Assembly (NCBI GenBank): GCA_017302195.1 | Contig: JAFLEG010000195.1 | Coordinates: 1-7,480 of the forward strand | Direction: 5' to 3' | DNA: 7,480 nt | Origin: Verrucomicrobiota bacterium | Lineage (GTDB): Bacteria; Verrucomicrobiota; Verrucomicrobiia; Limisphaerales; UBA9464 | In this document: positions 1 to 5,950 of the stretch, in pieces | Layout of the letters: every line of letters begins with the position of its first letter | Numbering within the stretch: the stretch's first letter is position 1 | Program-made: the position numbers and the translations under genes | The notes under the pieces: generated by a model | Databases searched by the model: none | What the model saw: only the letters and a program-made list of their open reading frames with translations | Told to the model about the DNA's origin: nothing

Positions 1-112
1 GGGACTCGGCATGGATGAGGCCCAGCTAAGCAGACCCCATGCCGGTCTCAAGTGCCTCTTGAATGACTTTGACCCTCCCGGCGTCCTGAAGGAGCCTCCG
101 GGCGTTGACCGC

Positions 113-514
113 ATGAAAAACGCGACTCGTTCCCTCCTCGTCCTCACCGCCCTCACCGGCGCCATCCTCCAGTCCCACGCCGAGGTGGATGTCAGCAAAC
201 TGCCGCCGGCAGCGGCGGCCAAGGGCGTGACCTTCGACAAGGACATCAAGCCGATCTTTGAGAAGTCCTGCGTCAAGTGCCACGGGGCCGAGAAGCAGAA
301 GGGCAAGTACCGGCTCGACACCCTGGAGGCCGCCCTCAAGGGCGGCGAGAACGGCGAGGCCATCCTCAAGGGGGACAGCGCCAAGAGCCCCCTGGTCCAC
401 ACCATTGCCCGCCTGGATCCCGATGCAGCCATGCCGCCCGACGGCAAGGGCGACCCGCTGACTCCTGAGCAGGTCGGCCTGGTACGGGCATGGATTGACC
501 AGGGCGCCAAGTAA
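113..514 (+). CDS. Exported planctomycete-type c-type cytochrome domain protein
   Basis: Encodes 133 aa. Residues 1-23 look like a Sec signal peptide: Lys at residue 2, Arg at 6, a hydrophobic stretch at about 8-20, and a cleavage-like SHA at 21-23. The mature part opens with a segment typical of the family (VTFDKDIKPIFEKSC, 39-53). A CVKCH heme c attachment site follows at residues 53-57. A downstream MPPDGKG segment has Met107, a plausible sixth heme ligand. The C-terminal LTPEQVGLVRAWIDQGA is the usual last helix of PSCyt1-like domains. The likely role is periplasmic electron transfer or substrate-linked redox. The reading frame is open back to position 11, but I chose the ATG at 113 because it begins the signal peptide; a purine-rich AAGGAG lies at 89-94, rather far upstream. 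The protein is a bare domain, whereas many relatives are fused to DUF1549/DUF1553. The family call is firm; the partner is unknown. Confidence 0.9.
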   Translation: MKNATRSLLVLTALTGAILQSHAEVDVSKLPPAAAAKGVTFDKDIKPIFEKSCVKCHGAEKQKGKYRLDTLEAALKGGENGEAILKGDSAKSPLVHTIARLDPDAAMPPDGKGDPLTPEQVGLVRAWIDQGAK

Positions 515-522
515 CTTCGGCG

Positions 523-540
523 CCCGGGCCGGTTCCCGGG
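523..540. terminator. GC-rich hairpin between convergent genes
   Basis: Two CCCGGG hexamers at 523-528 and 535-540 can pair as a 6-bp stem with a 6-nt loop. The hairpin lies in the 36-bp gap between the cytochrome gene (stop at 514) and the minus-strand GrpE-like gene (stop at 551-553), where a two-way terminator would be expected. There is no T-tract on either strand, so intrinsic termination is not demonstrated. Such a stem could also arise by chance in DNA this GC-rich. Confidence 0.25.
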
Positions 541-550
541 GAGAGGCGCG

Positions 551-1423
551 TCAGGACGGGCCGCCCTCATCCAGCGGCAGCTCCAGCGCCGGATCGTCGC
601 TGGCCTCCCGCACCACCGATGCAGTCCTGTCGGAAGTCGGCAGCCCGGATTCCGTCGGGCCGACCGTGACCAGAATCCGCCGGACCGGCTGCCCCTGATA
701 GGAGTAGCCGCAGGCGATGGTGGCAGCGACGCGGGAGCCCTCGGCGGGTTCCTTGCCCTCGGGCGTCTGATGAGATGACGGATCAAAGGGATCGCCGGGA
801 CGCGCCTCGTAGGAGACCAGACCGATGCGGCGGACGGCGTCCAGACAGGCACCCCGGAACTGTCCGAGCTGGGTGGTGACCGGATTGTTCCCATGCCGGG
901 CCGCGGCCTGATACAGCGCATGGATGTGGTCCAGCACGTGAACCAGCACCTGGAGGTGCTCGGTACCGCCGCGGCGCAGCTTCTCGATCTCCAGGCGCAT
1001 TGCCTGCTTTTCCTGGTCGTTGGCGCGGCCGAGGACCTCGGCAAACGACCGCGCCTCCGCCGTCACCTTCTCCACGGACCCGGTGGCGCTGTCCGCGGCC
1101 CTCCGGGCACCGTCGTGAATGTCCTGCCAGCGTGCGGTGGCCTCCCGGATGGACTGGGCCAGCGTCTCCAGCTCGCCAATCTGCTGTGCGGTCCCTGCCA
1201 AACCGGCCTGCTCCCGGAGCCGGACTTCGGCCGCGTGCTCACGGAGATAGGGGAGGATCATCACCCCGGCGCCCAGTGCGCACAGCGCGGCCACCGCCAG
1301 GACTTCCAGGCCTTCGAGCGGACGATGCCCCAGCAGGACCAATGCGGCGGCCCCGCCGACCAGGAGACCATCGGCGATCAGGAAGGGGGCGGGGGAGATT
1401 CGTGGAGACTCCGGATCGGACAT
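551..1423 (-). CDS. Membrane-anchored protein with coiled coil and C-terminal GrpE-like domain
   Basis: Encodes 290 aa. Two hydrophobic segments lie at about residues 14-31 and 40-60, giving a short hairpin anchor with no cleavable signal. A charged, heptad-like helical stretch follows at about 61-150, probably a coiled coil. Residues of about 150-255 match the layout of the Hsp70 nucleotide exchange factor GrpE. A helical part (LQVLVHVLDHIHALYQAA, then FRGACLDAVRRIGL) resembles the GrpE dimer bundle. The beta-domain signature DPFDPSSHQT (211-220) corresponds to the GrpE pattern PLDPNVHQA. It is followed by GSRV, then GYSYQGQPVRRILVTV (239-254), matching the GrpE segment GYTLNGRTIRAAMVTV. The C-terminal tail (256-290) is acidic and probably disordered. 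Inferred role: recruiting or recycling a DnaK-type chaperone at the cytoplasmic membrane surface. It is not the housekeeping grpE: it has membrane segments and no dnaK or dnaJ neighbour. It lies 51 bp downstream of the second permease on the same strand, so the three are probably co-transcribed. No clear Shine-Dalgarno precedes the ATG. I saw the match by eye, without a profile search. Confidence 0.75.
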   Translation of the reverse strand: MSDPESPRISPAPFLIADGLLVGGAAALVLLGHRPLEGLEVLAVAALCALGAGVMILPYLREHAAEVRLREQAGLAGTAQQIGELETLAQSIREATARWQDIHDGARRAADSATGSVEKVTAEARSFAEVLGRANDQEKQAMRLEIEKLRRGGTEHLQVLVHVLDHIHALYQAAARHGNNPVTTQLGQFRGACLDAVRRIGLVSYEARPGDPFDPSSHQTPEGKEPAEGSRVAATIACGYSYQGQPVRRILVTVGPTESGLPTSDRTASVVREASDDPALELPLDEGGPS

Positions 1424-1474
1424 GCGGAGGGCACCATAGGAAGGAGGGCCGGATCGGAAAAGCCGGTTTCGCGA

Positions 1475-2278
1475 TCAGGAACTCGCACTGGTGTACTGGC
1501 GCATGGCGCGGCGCCACACCCACTCGCTGACTGCAAGACACACCAGCGCCAGGAGCAGCAGCACGACCCCCTCACCCGGCGAGTGGAGTCGGTCCGTGAG
1601 CAACTTGACCGGCACGTTGGACACCAGAAGCATCGGCAGCACGAAGGTGAAGACCGCCTTGAAGACGCCGCGCGGGATGGCGCCATCCGGAAGGCGCGCG
1701 ATGTTGAACAGATTGTAGTACCCCCAGACGATCCCCTGCGCGCGCACGGTCCAGAATGCAATGATCGCCAGCAGGAACATGAGCGAGTAGTGGATGACCA
1801 GTCCGGCGGCGCACAGCAGCGCGAACCCGGCCATCTGAAGCACGGAGGGCGTGACGCCGAGCCGGGACAGGGCATAGCCCAGAACCGCCAGCCCCAGCAG
1901 GGCGTTGAACACGTTTCCCGCCTCAAACTTGCGTGTGGAGATCAGGAAGCGCGTGTTCACCGGCAGCAGGAGGAAGAAATCCAGCTTCCCCGTCCGGATC
2001 AGCTCCGAAAGGTTGGTCAGGTTGGTCATGACCGTGATGCTCACCAGTTGCATCAGGAACTGGCTGGCCCCGGACAGCGCGATCACCTCCCACTTCGTCC
2101 ACCCGGCAATCTGGTCGGTGTGTTCGTAAAGCACCCCCATGAAGGCCAGTTGCAGGGCAAACCAGAGCGTCTCCACCAGGATCCACAGGGAGAAGTTCAC
2201 CTTGAACATCATCTCCTGGACCAGGGAGATGCGGCACAGGGCGCCATACAGTGAGGCGTATCGCCGGAGTTGGTGCAT
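1475..2278 (-). CDS. ABC-2 type transporter permease, DUF990-like, second of a pair
   Basis: Encodes 267 aa. It is an integral membrane protein with about six hydrophobic segments, at roughly 28-52, 65-88, 122-140, 146-176, 205-222 and 236-254. The cytoplasmic segment IRTGKLDFFLLLPVNTRFL (94-112) is the counterpart of the G-x-(I/L)-(D/S)-x-x-L-L-x-P motif that marks this ABC-2 subfamily. TFVLPMLLVSNVPVKLL (211-227) is typical of the late periplasmic loop and helix. Such permeases work as heterodimers with a separate ATPase; their substrates are mostly unknown. Two starts are possible. The ATG at 2278 has a GAGG about 9 nt upstream and gives the family-like opening MHQLRRYASLYG. The ATG at 2293 overlaps the upstream stop as ATGA and would add five residues. 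I prefer 2278. Either way the gene is tightly linked to the upstream permease and probably translationally coupled to it. Confidence 0.85.
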   Translation of the reverse strand: MHQLRRYASLYGALCRISLVQEMMFKVNFSLWILVETLWFALQLAFMGVLYEHTDQIAGWTKWEVIALSGASQFLMQLVSITVMTNLTNLSELIRTGKLDFFLLLPVNTRFLISTRKFEAGNVFNALLGLAVLGYALSRLGVTPSVLQMAGFALLCAAGLVIHYSLMFLLAIIAFWTVRAQGIVWGYYNLFNIARLPDGAIPRGVFKAVFTFVLPMLLVSNVPVKLLTDRLHSPGEGVVLLLLALVCLAVSEWVWRRAMRQYTSASS

Positions 2279-2289
2279 GATCCCGATCC

Positions 2290-3096
2290 TCATCCTCCCG
2301 CCGCCGAGTACCGGCGGATTCCCCGCGACCATACCCACCGGGCCAGGGCAAAGGCCCCGGCCACCCAGGCCGCCTGGATGAACAACCCCTGCACCAGCGC
2401 CTCGCCGCTCACCCGGCCCAGATACACGGCCGCCGGGAAGTAGCACAGGTACGGATACGGCGTGCACTGAAGGGCTCGGGACAGGGCCGGCGGGAGGATG
2501 TCGAGCGGGAACAGGTGGCCGCTGCAGATGTATTCGAAGGCAAACTGGATGAAGATGAAGGTGCTGACGTCCAGCACCCAGAACGCGAGCAGGGCCATGG
2601 TGTAGGCCAGAAAGAACTGCAGGAGGGCCGCCAGCACCAGCGAGAGGGAGAACAGGACGGTGGTCAGCGCATCGGCCGGCAGCAGGAAGTACTCGCGCAG
2701 GTACACCGCAAACAGCGCCACCGGAACGAGAGCCACCGCGGTATAGATGGTGCGTCCGGACAGGTACAGGCAGAGCCGGTAGGTAAGATAGTCCATCGGC
2801 TTCAGCAGAAACTGGCTGATGGCCCCGTCCTTGATGTCCGCGGCGATCTGCCAGTCATCCTCGGCGACCGCGGTGAGGGCGTCCACGAAGGTCACCACCA
2901 GATAGTAGCTCACCATGGCCTGCAGCGTGTAGGCGCCCACCATCGCGTCCGGCCCCTTCCCCGCATAGATGGCCTGCCAGACGAACAGCGTCCCCATCAG
3001 CGGGACCAACCCGAAGACCGCGCGGAACAGGAAATTGACGCGATACACCAGCGTGTTCTGGATGCCGATGCTGAGGACATGGAGGTACTTCGCCAT
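2290..3096 (-). CDS. ABC-2 type transporter permease, DUF990-like, first of a pair
   Basis: Encodes 268 aa with about six membrane segments, near residues 22-44, 57-79, 112-135, 143-173, 178-195 and 236-257. It carries the subfamily motif IKDGAISQFLLKPMDYL (88-104) on a cytoplasmic loop, then FPLDILPPAL (196-205) and TPYPYLCYFPAAVYLG (212-227), both characteristic of this family of paired ABC-2 permeases. The C-terminus is basic (RGIRRY), consistent with a cytoplasmic tail. The frame is open upstream to 3144, but the ATG at 3096 is chosen because it gives the usual short N-terminus (MAKYLHVLSIGIQNTLVYRVNF); the upstream residues are Gly/Arg-rich and unlike the family. It is the first gene of the minus-strand run and its stop touches the next permease start. 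The ATPase that normally accompanies such pairs is absent here: upstream lies a divergent cupin. Confidence 0.87.
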   Translation of the reverse strand: MAKYLHVLSIGIQNTLVYRVNFLFRAVFGLVPLMGTLFVWQAIYAGKGPDAMVGAYTLQAMVSYYLVVTFVDALTAVAEDDWQIAADIKDGAISQFLLKPMDYLTYRLCLYLSGRTIYTAVALVPVALFAVYLREYFLLPADALTTVLFSLSLVLAALLQFFLAYTMALLAFWVLDVSTFIFIQFAFEYICSGHLFPLDILPPALSRALQCTPYPYLCYFPAAVYLGRVSGEALVQGLFIQAAWVAGAFALARWVWSRGIRRYSAAGG

Positions 3097-3232
3097 CCGC
3101 GGGCGCCCAGCATGACGCTGTCCCGACCCGGCGCAACCTCCCAACCGGAGGCATCCTCGGCCTCGAATGCCGACGAACGTCAGGACAGGGATTGCACCGG
3201 AGACGCCGATCCATTACGGGATTTCCCGTCTC
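3097..3232. promoter_or_regulatory. Divergent intergenic region of permease operon and cupin gene
   Basis: These 136 bp separate the divergent permease and cupin genes and so should hold promoters for both. I see no convincing -35/-10 pair. A perfect 14-bp dyad, ACGGGA-TT-TCCCGT, sits at 3216-3229, ending 3 nt before the cupin ATG. It could be an operator or a small hairpin masking the start region. A second, looser inverted repeat, GGCAT (3150-3154) with ATGCC (3167-3171), lies in the middle. Confidence 0.35.
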
Positions 3233-3682
3233 ATGAATCCGATTCCAGTCCCCCCCGATGGCGGCGTTCCCGTCAACATCCTCGGCAATCCCGTGCTGAT
3301 CCGCATTCACGGACGGGACACCGGGGGAGCACTCAGCGTCGTGGAGTCACGCGAGGAATCCGGCGGCGGCCCTCCCCTGCACGTCCATCACCGGGAGGAC
3401 GAAACCTTCCAGGTCCTGCAGGGCGAGTACGAGTTCCGTGTCGGCGAGGCGACGCTTCGGGCGACCACGGGGACCACCCTGTTCGCACCCCGCGGCATCC
3501 CCCACACCTACCGGTGCGTGGGCAGCGGGACGGGACGCCTGATGTGTGTGATCACCCCGGCGGGCTTCGAAGGGTTCTTCGAGGAGATCGGCGCCCTGAG
3601 CGCGGAGGAGCAGCAGGACATTCCCCGGGTCATGGAAATCGCTGACCGATTCGGCCTGGAGTTCCTCCTCCCGGGAGCCTGA
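3233..3682 (+). CDS. Single-domain cupin protein
   Basis: Encodes 149 aa, the usual size for a small bicupin-free (single-domain) cupin. Cupin motif 1 is clear: PPLHVHHREDETFQVLQGEYEF, with metal ligands His50, His52 and Glu57 and the conserved Gly64. Motif 2 is TLFAPRGIPHTYRC, with Pro86, Gly88 and the fourth ligand His91. All four ligands of the 3-His/1-Glu site are therefore present, so a bound divalent metal is expected. There is no signal peptide or membrane segment, so it is cytoplasmic. The C-terminal part (about 112-149, FEGFFEEIGALSAEEQQDI and the LEFLLPG end) resembles the tail of cupins that act on small molecules or are of quercetinase-like type, but the substrate cannot be read from sequence. 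The ATG at 3233 is preferred over an in-frame ATG at 3167 because the extra 22 residues look unlike a cupin N-terminus. It is a single-gene unit, divergent from the permeases. Confidence 0.88.
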   Translation: MNPIPVPPDGGVPVNILGNPVLIRIHGRDTGGALSVVESREESGGGPPLHVHHREDETFQVLQGEYEFRVGEATLRATTGTTLFAPRGIPHTYRCVGSGTGRLMCVITPAGFEGFFEEIGALSAEEQQDIPRVMEIADRFGLEFLLPGA

Positions 3683-3695
3683 CCGGGCGATCTCT

Positions 3696-3734
3696 GGTTC
3701 CGGGGACAAGGTCATCAGCCCACACCCCCGGACC
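3696..3734 (+). terminator. Imperfect stem-loop after the cupin gene
   Basis: GGTTCCGGGG (3696-3705) can pair with CCCCGGACC (3726-3734) as a 9-bp stem with one bulged T and a 20-nt loop, starting 14 nt after the cupin stop. Its position suits transcription termination before the downstream operon. It lacks a following T-run, so it may be factor-dependent or incidental. Confidence 0.25.
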
Positions 3735-3829
3735 TCCGCCCGTCGGCCTGTTCACGCCCCTCCATTGCGGCGGTCGGTTGATTGACGTGGCCGGGGTCCT
3801 TCGGGATGGTTCTGAAAGATCCCCGCGTC

Positions 3830-5950
3830 ATGCGTGCCCGTCTCCAGAACTTCCTGGCCTGCCTCGCCGTGGTCGGCGCCGGATGCCTCCGGGGCGACTC
3901 GACCCCTGCGAAGCCGGAGGAACTGTGGGCGCTGAAACCGATCCGCCGGGCCGCCGTGCCCTCATCGTCCACCCGGTCGTCGAATCCGGTGGACGCCTAT
4001 CTGGCCGCAGCCGCGGCTGCCCGGGAGGTGACGCCGCTGGGCGCGGCCGACAAGGCCACCTGGCTGCGCCGGGTGTGCCTGGATCTGACCGGACTTTCTC
4101 CCTCCGTGGAACAGCAGCAGGCCTTCCTCGCCGACGAATCACCGACGGCCCGGGACGCGGTGGTGGACGCTCTGCTGGCCAGCGATCAATACGGCGTGCG
4201 CTACGGACGCCACTGGCTGGACGTGTTGCGATACGCGGATCTTGATGACGACATGCCCGCCGCCCCGGGCATCCATCTCTGGCGGGACTGGGTGGTCGAG
4301 GCGCTGAACCGGGACCTGCCCTTCGACCAGTTTGCCCGGGCCCAGATTCTCGGCAACCGCGCGGCCCGCCGGAGGACGGTCTCGCCCGAAGGCCACCTCG
4401 ACACGGTGCCACCGCGTCCTGAGGATCGCTTCGCCCTCGGGTTCCTGGCCCGCGGCGCCACCTCCCGGGCCGATGCCGATCAGCAGCTCGCCCTGTCGGC
4501 GGTGGAGACCATCTCGTCCGCCTTCCTCGGCATGACCGTGGGCTGCGCCAAATGCCACGACCATTTCTACGATCCCATCCGCGAGCAGGACTTCTATGCC
4601 ATGAAGGCCCTGTTCGACCCGCTGGCCCTGCGGTCCGTGGATCTGGCCACCCCCGATCAGGTCTTCGCCCACGGACGCGCCGTGGCCGACCATGCCTCCC
4701 GGCAGCAGGCCCTGGTGGAGGCCATGCGGGAATACATCCGGCCCTGGCACACCCGGCTTTATGAGGAACGGCTCGCGGCGCTCCCGCCGGACGCCCAGTC
4801 CGCCATCCGCAAGCCGGAGGATCAGCGATCCGCCGCCGAGCAGAAGATCGCGGACGACTACCATCCGATCCTCCGGATTGACCCGGTGAAGATCAAGGAG
4901 GTCATGCCGGCGGACCAGATCCCGCGCTACGAGGAGTTCCTGAAGTCGCTGAAGGAGCTCAAGGCCCCGGAGCCCCTGCCCCAGTTCTGGACGGTCGCGG
5001 AGGACGCCCTGCGCGCCGCACAGACCAACTACGTCCTGAAGACCGGCAACCCGGACCAGCCCAACCGGAACCGCCCCGTTCGGCCCGGATTCCCCTTTGC
5101 ACGGGGCGAACCCGAGTTTCGCGAGGGACGGCGCGAAACCTTTGTGGACTGGCTCACCGCACCGGACCACCCGCTCTTTGCCCGCGTCGCGGTCAACCGG
5201 ATCTGGCAATGGCATTTCGGCACCGGACTTCACCGGACCCCCAACGACTTCGGCACCCTGGGGGGCGCCCCGGACCATCCGGAGCTGCTGGACTTCCTCG
5301 CCGCGGAATTCATCGCCAACGGATACCGCATGAAGTGGCTGCACCGTCTGCTGGTCACCTCCGATGCCTACGCCCGTGCCTCCGCCGGGCCGCGCGCCGC
5401 GGAACTGGCCGCCCAGGCCCGGGATCCCGAGAATCGGCTGCTCTGGAAGTTTCCGCTGCGGCGCCTGGAGGCGGAGCCCATCCGCGACGCGCTGCTTCAG
5501 GTCGCCGGCCAGCTCGACACCGCCCTCGGCGGCAGGTCCTTCATCGCCGGGCCACCCGACACCGAATCCCGGCGACGCACGGCGTACATGTCGCGGGGCT
5601 ACAAGACCTATCAGGAGGCCATGCCCGACTACCTGCAGACCTTCGACGCCGAAGACGGCCGCTCGGTGTGTCCGCGGCGCCAGCAGACCGTGACCGCCCC
5701 ACAGGCGCTGTTCCTGATGAACAGCGAACTCGTGGGGTTCAGTGCCGGTCACCTGGCGCAGCGCCTCTCCGGAGCGGGCGCGGCCGATCCCGGTGCCGCG
5801 GTGCGCCTCGGGTATCAGATCGTCCTGGGACGCCCCCCCTCGGATGCCGAACGCATCGGCGCCCAGGAATACCTCGCCGGCGATCCCGGCCGCATGCCGG
5901 GCTTCGCCTGGCTGTTGCTCAACCTGGACGAGTTCGTCTTTGTGCCATGA
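3830..5950 (+). CDS. DUF1549/DUF1553 (PSCyt2-PSD1) exported protein
   Basis: Encodes 706 aa. Residues 1-19 form a short signal-like segment (MRARLQNFLACLAVVGAGC). Cys19 could be a lipidation site, although the residue at -3 is Gly, which is not canonical. The DUF1549 (PSCyt2) domain covers about 50-265. Its hallmarks are RRVCLDLTGLSP (80-91), YGRHWLDVLRYADLDDD (125-141) and a CAKCHDHFYDPI block whose CxxCH lies at 239-243. A charged helical linker (about 280-420) follows. The DUF1553 (PSD1) domain runs from about 433 to the end: GRRETFVDWLTAPDHPLFARVAVNRIWQWHFG, RRLEAEPIRDALL, QTVTAPQALFLMNSELV and the final LLNLDEFVFVP. There is no fused N-terminal PSCyt1 domain and no lectin-like insert, both common in relatives. 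The frame is open upstream to a TTG at 3782 and an ATG at 3806, but 3830 starts the signal segment. The last four bases overlap the DUF1501 start (ATGA), so the two are coupled. The family is certain; the biochemical activity is not established. Confidence 0.93.
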   Translation: MRARLQNFLACLAVVGAGCLRGDSTPAKPEELWALKPIRRAAVPSSSTRSSNPVDAYLAAAAAAREVTPLGAADKATWLRRVCLDLTGLSPSVEQQQAFLADESPTARDAVVDALLASDQYGVRYGRHWLDVLRYADLDDDMPAAPGIHLWRDWVVEALNRDLPFDQFARAQILGNRAARRRTVSPEGHLDTVPPRPEDRFALGFLARGATSRADADQQLALSAVETISSAFLGMTVGCAKCHDHFYDPIREQDFYAMKALFDPLALRSVDLATPDQVFAHGRAVADHASRQQALVEAMREYIRPWHTRLYEERLAALPPDAQSAIRKPEDQRSAAEQKIADDYHPILRIDPVKIKEVMPADQIPRYEEFLKSLKELKAPEPLPQFWTVAEDALRAAQTNYVLKTGNPDQPNRNRPVRPGFPFARGEPEFREGRRETFVDWLTAPDHPLFARVAVNRIWQWHFGTGLHRTPNDFGTLGGAPDHPELLDFLAAEFIANGYRMKWLHRLLVTSDAYARASAGPRAAELAAQARDPENRLLWKFPLRRLEAEPIRDALLQVAGQLDTALGGRSFIAGPPDTESRRRTAYMSRGYKTYQEAMPDYLQTFDAEDGRSVCPRRQQTVTAPQALFLMNSELVGFSAGHLAQRLSGAGAADPGAAVRLGYQIVLGRPPSDAERIGAQEYLAGDPGRMPGFAWLLLNLDEFVFVP

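Noticed and set aside
1..112. Possible gene or RNA before the cytochrome
   Set aside because: Only 112 bp are visible. The open frame from 11 has no protein-like features before the signal peptide, and no RNA structure stood out.
893..2254. A 453-codon plus-strand open frame opposite the GrpE-like and permease genes
   Set aside because: The translation is His/Gln/Arg-rich low-complexity sequence and spans two well-supported minus-strand genes; it is a shadow.
3097..3144. A 16-residue N-terminal extension of the first permease
   Set aside because: The Gly/Arg-rich leader is unlike the family, whose members begin a few residues before the first helix, as the 3096 start does.
2515..3645. A 376-codon plus-strand open frame across the first permease, the intergenic region and the cupin
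   Set aside because: It crosses gene boundaries in another frame, and its content is charged low-complexity residues with no recognisable domain.
3668..3677. CTCCCGGGAG palindrome at the end of the cupin gene
   Set aside because: It has no loop, lies inside the coding sequence and is a likely by-product of Gly/Pro/Leu codons in GC-rich DNA.
5209..5946. A 246-codon in-frame upstream extension of the DUF1501 gene
   Set aside because: It overlaps the DUF1553 domain in another frame and is Arg/Pro-rich. The Tat signal and the ATGA junction fix the start at 5947.
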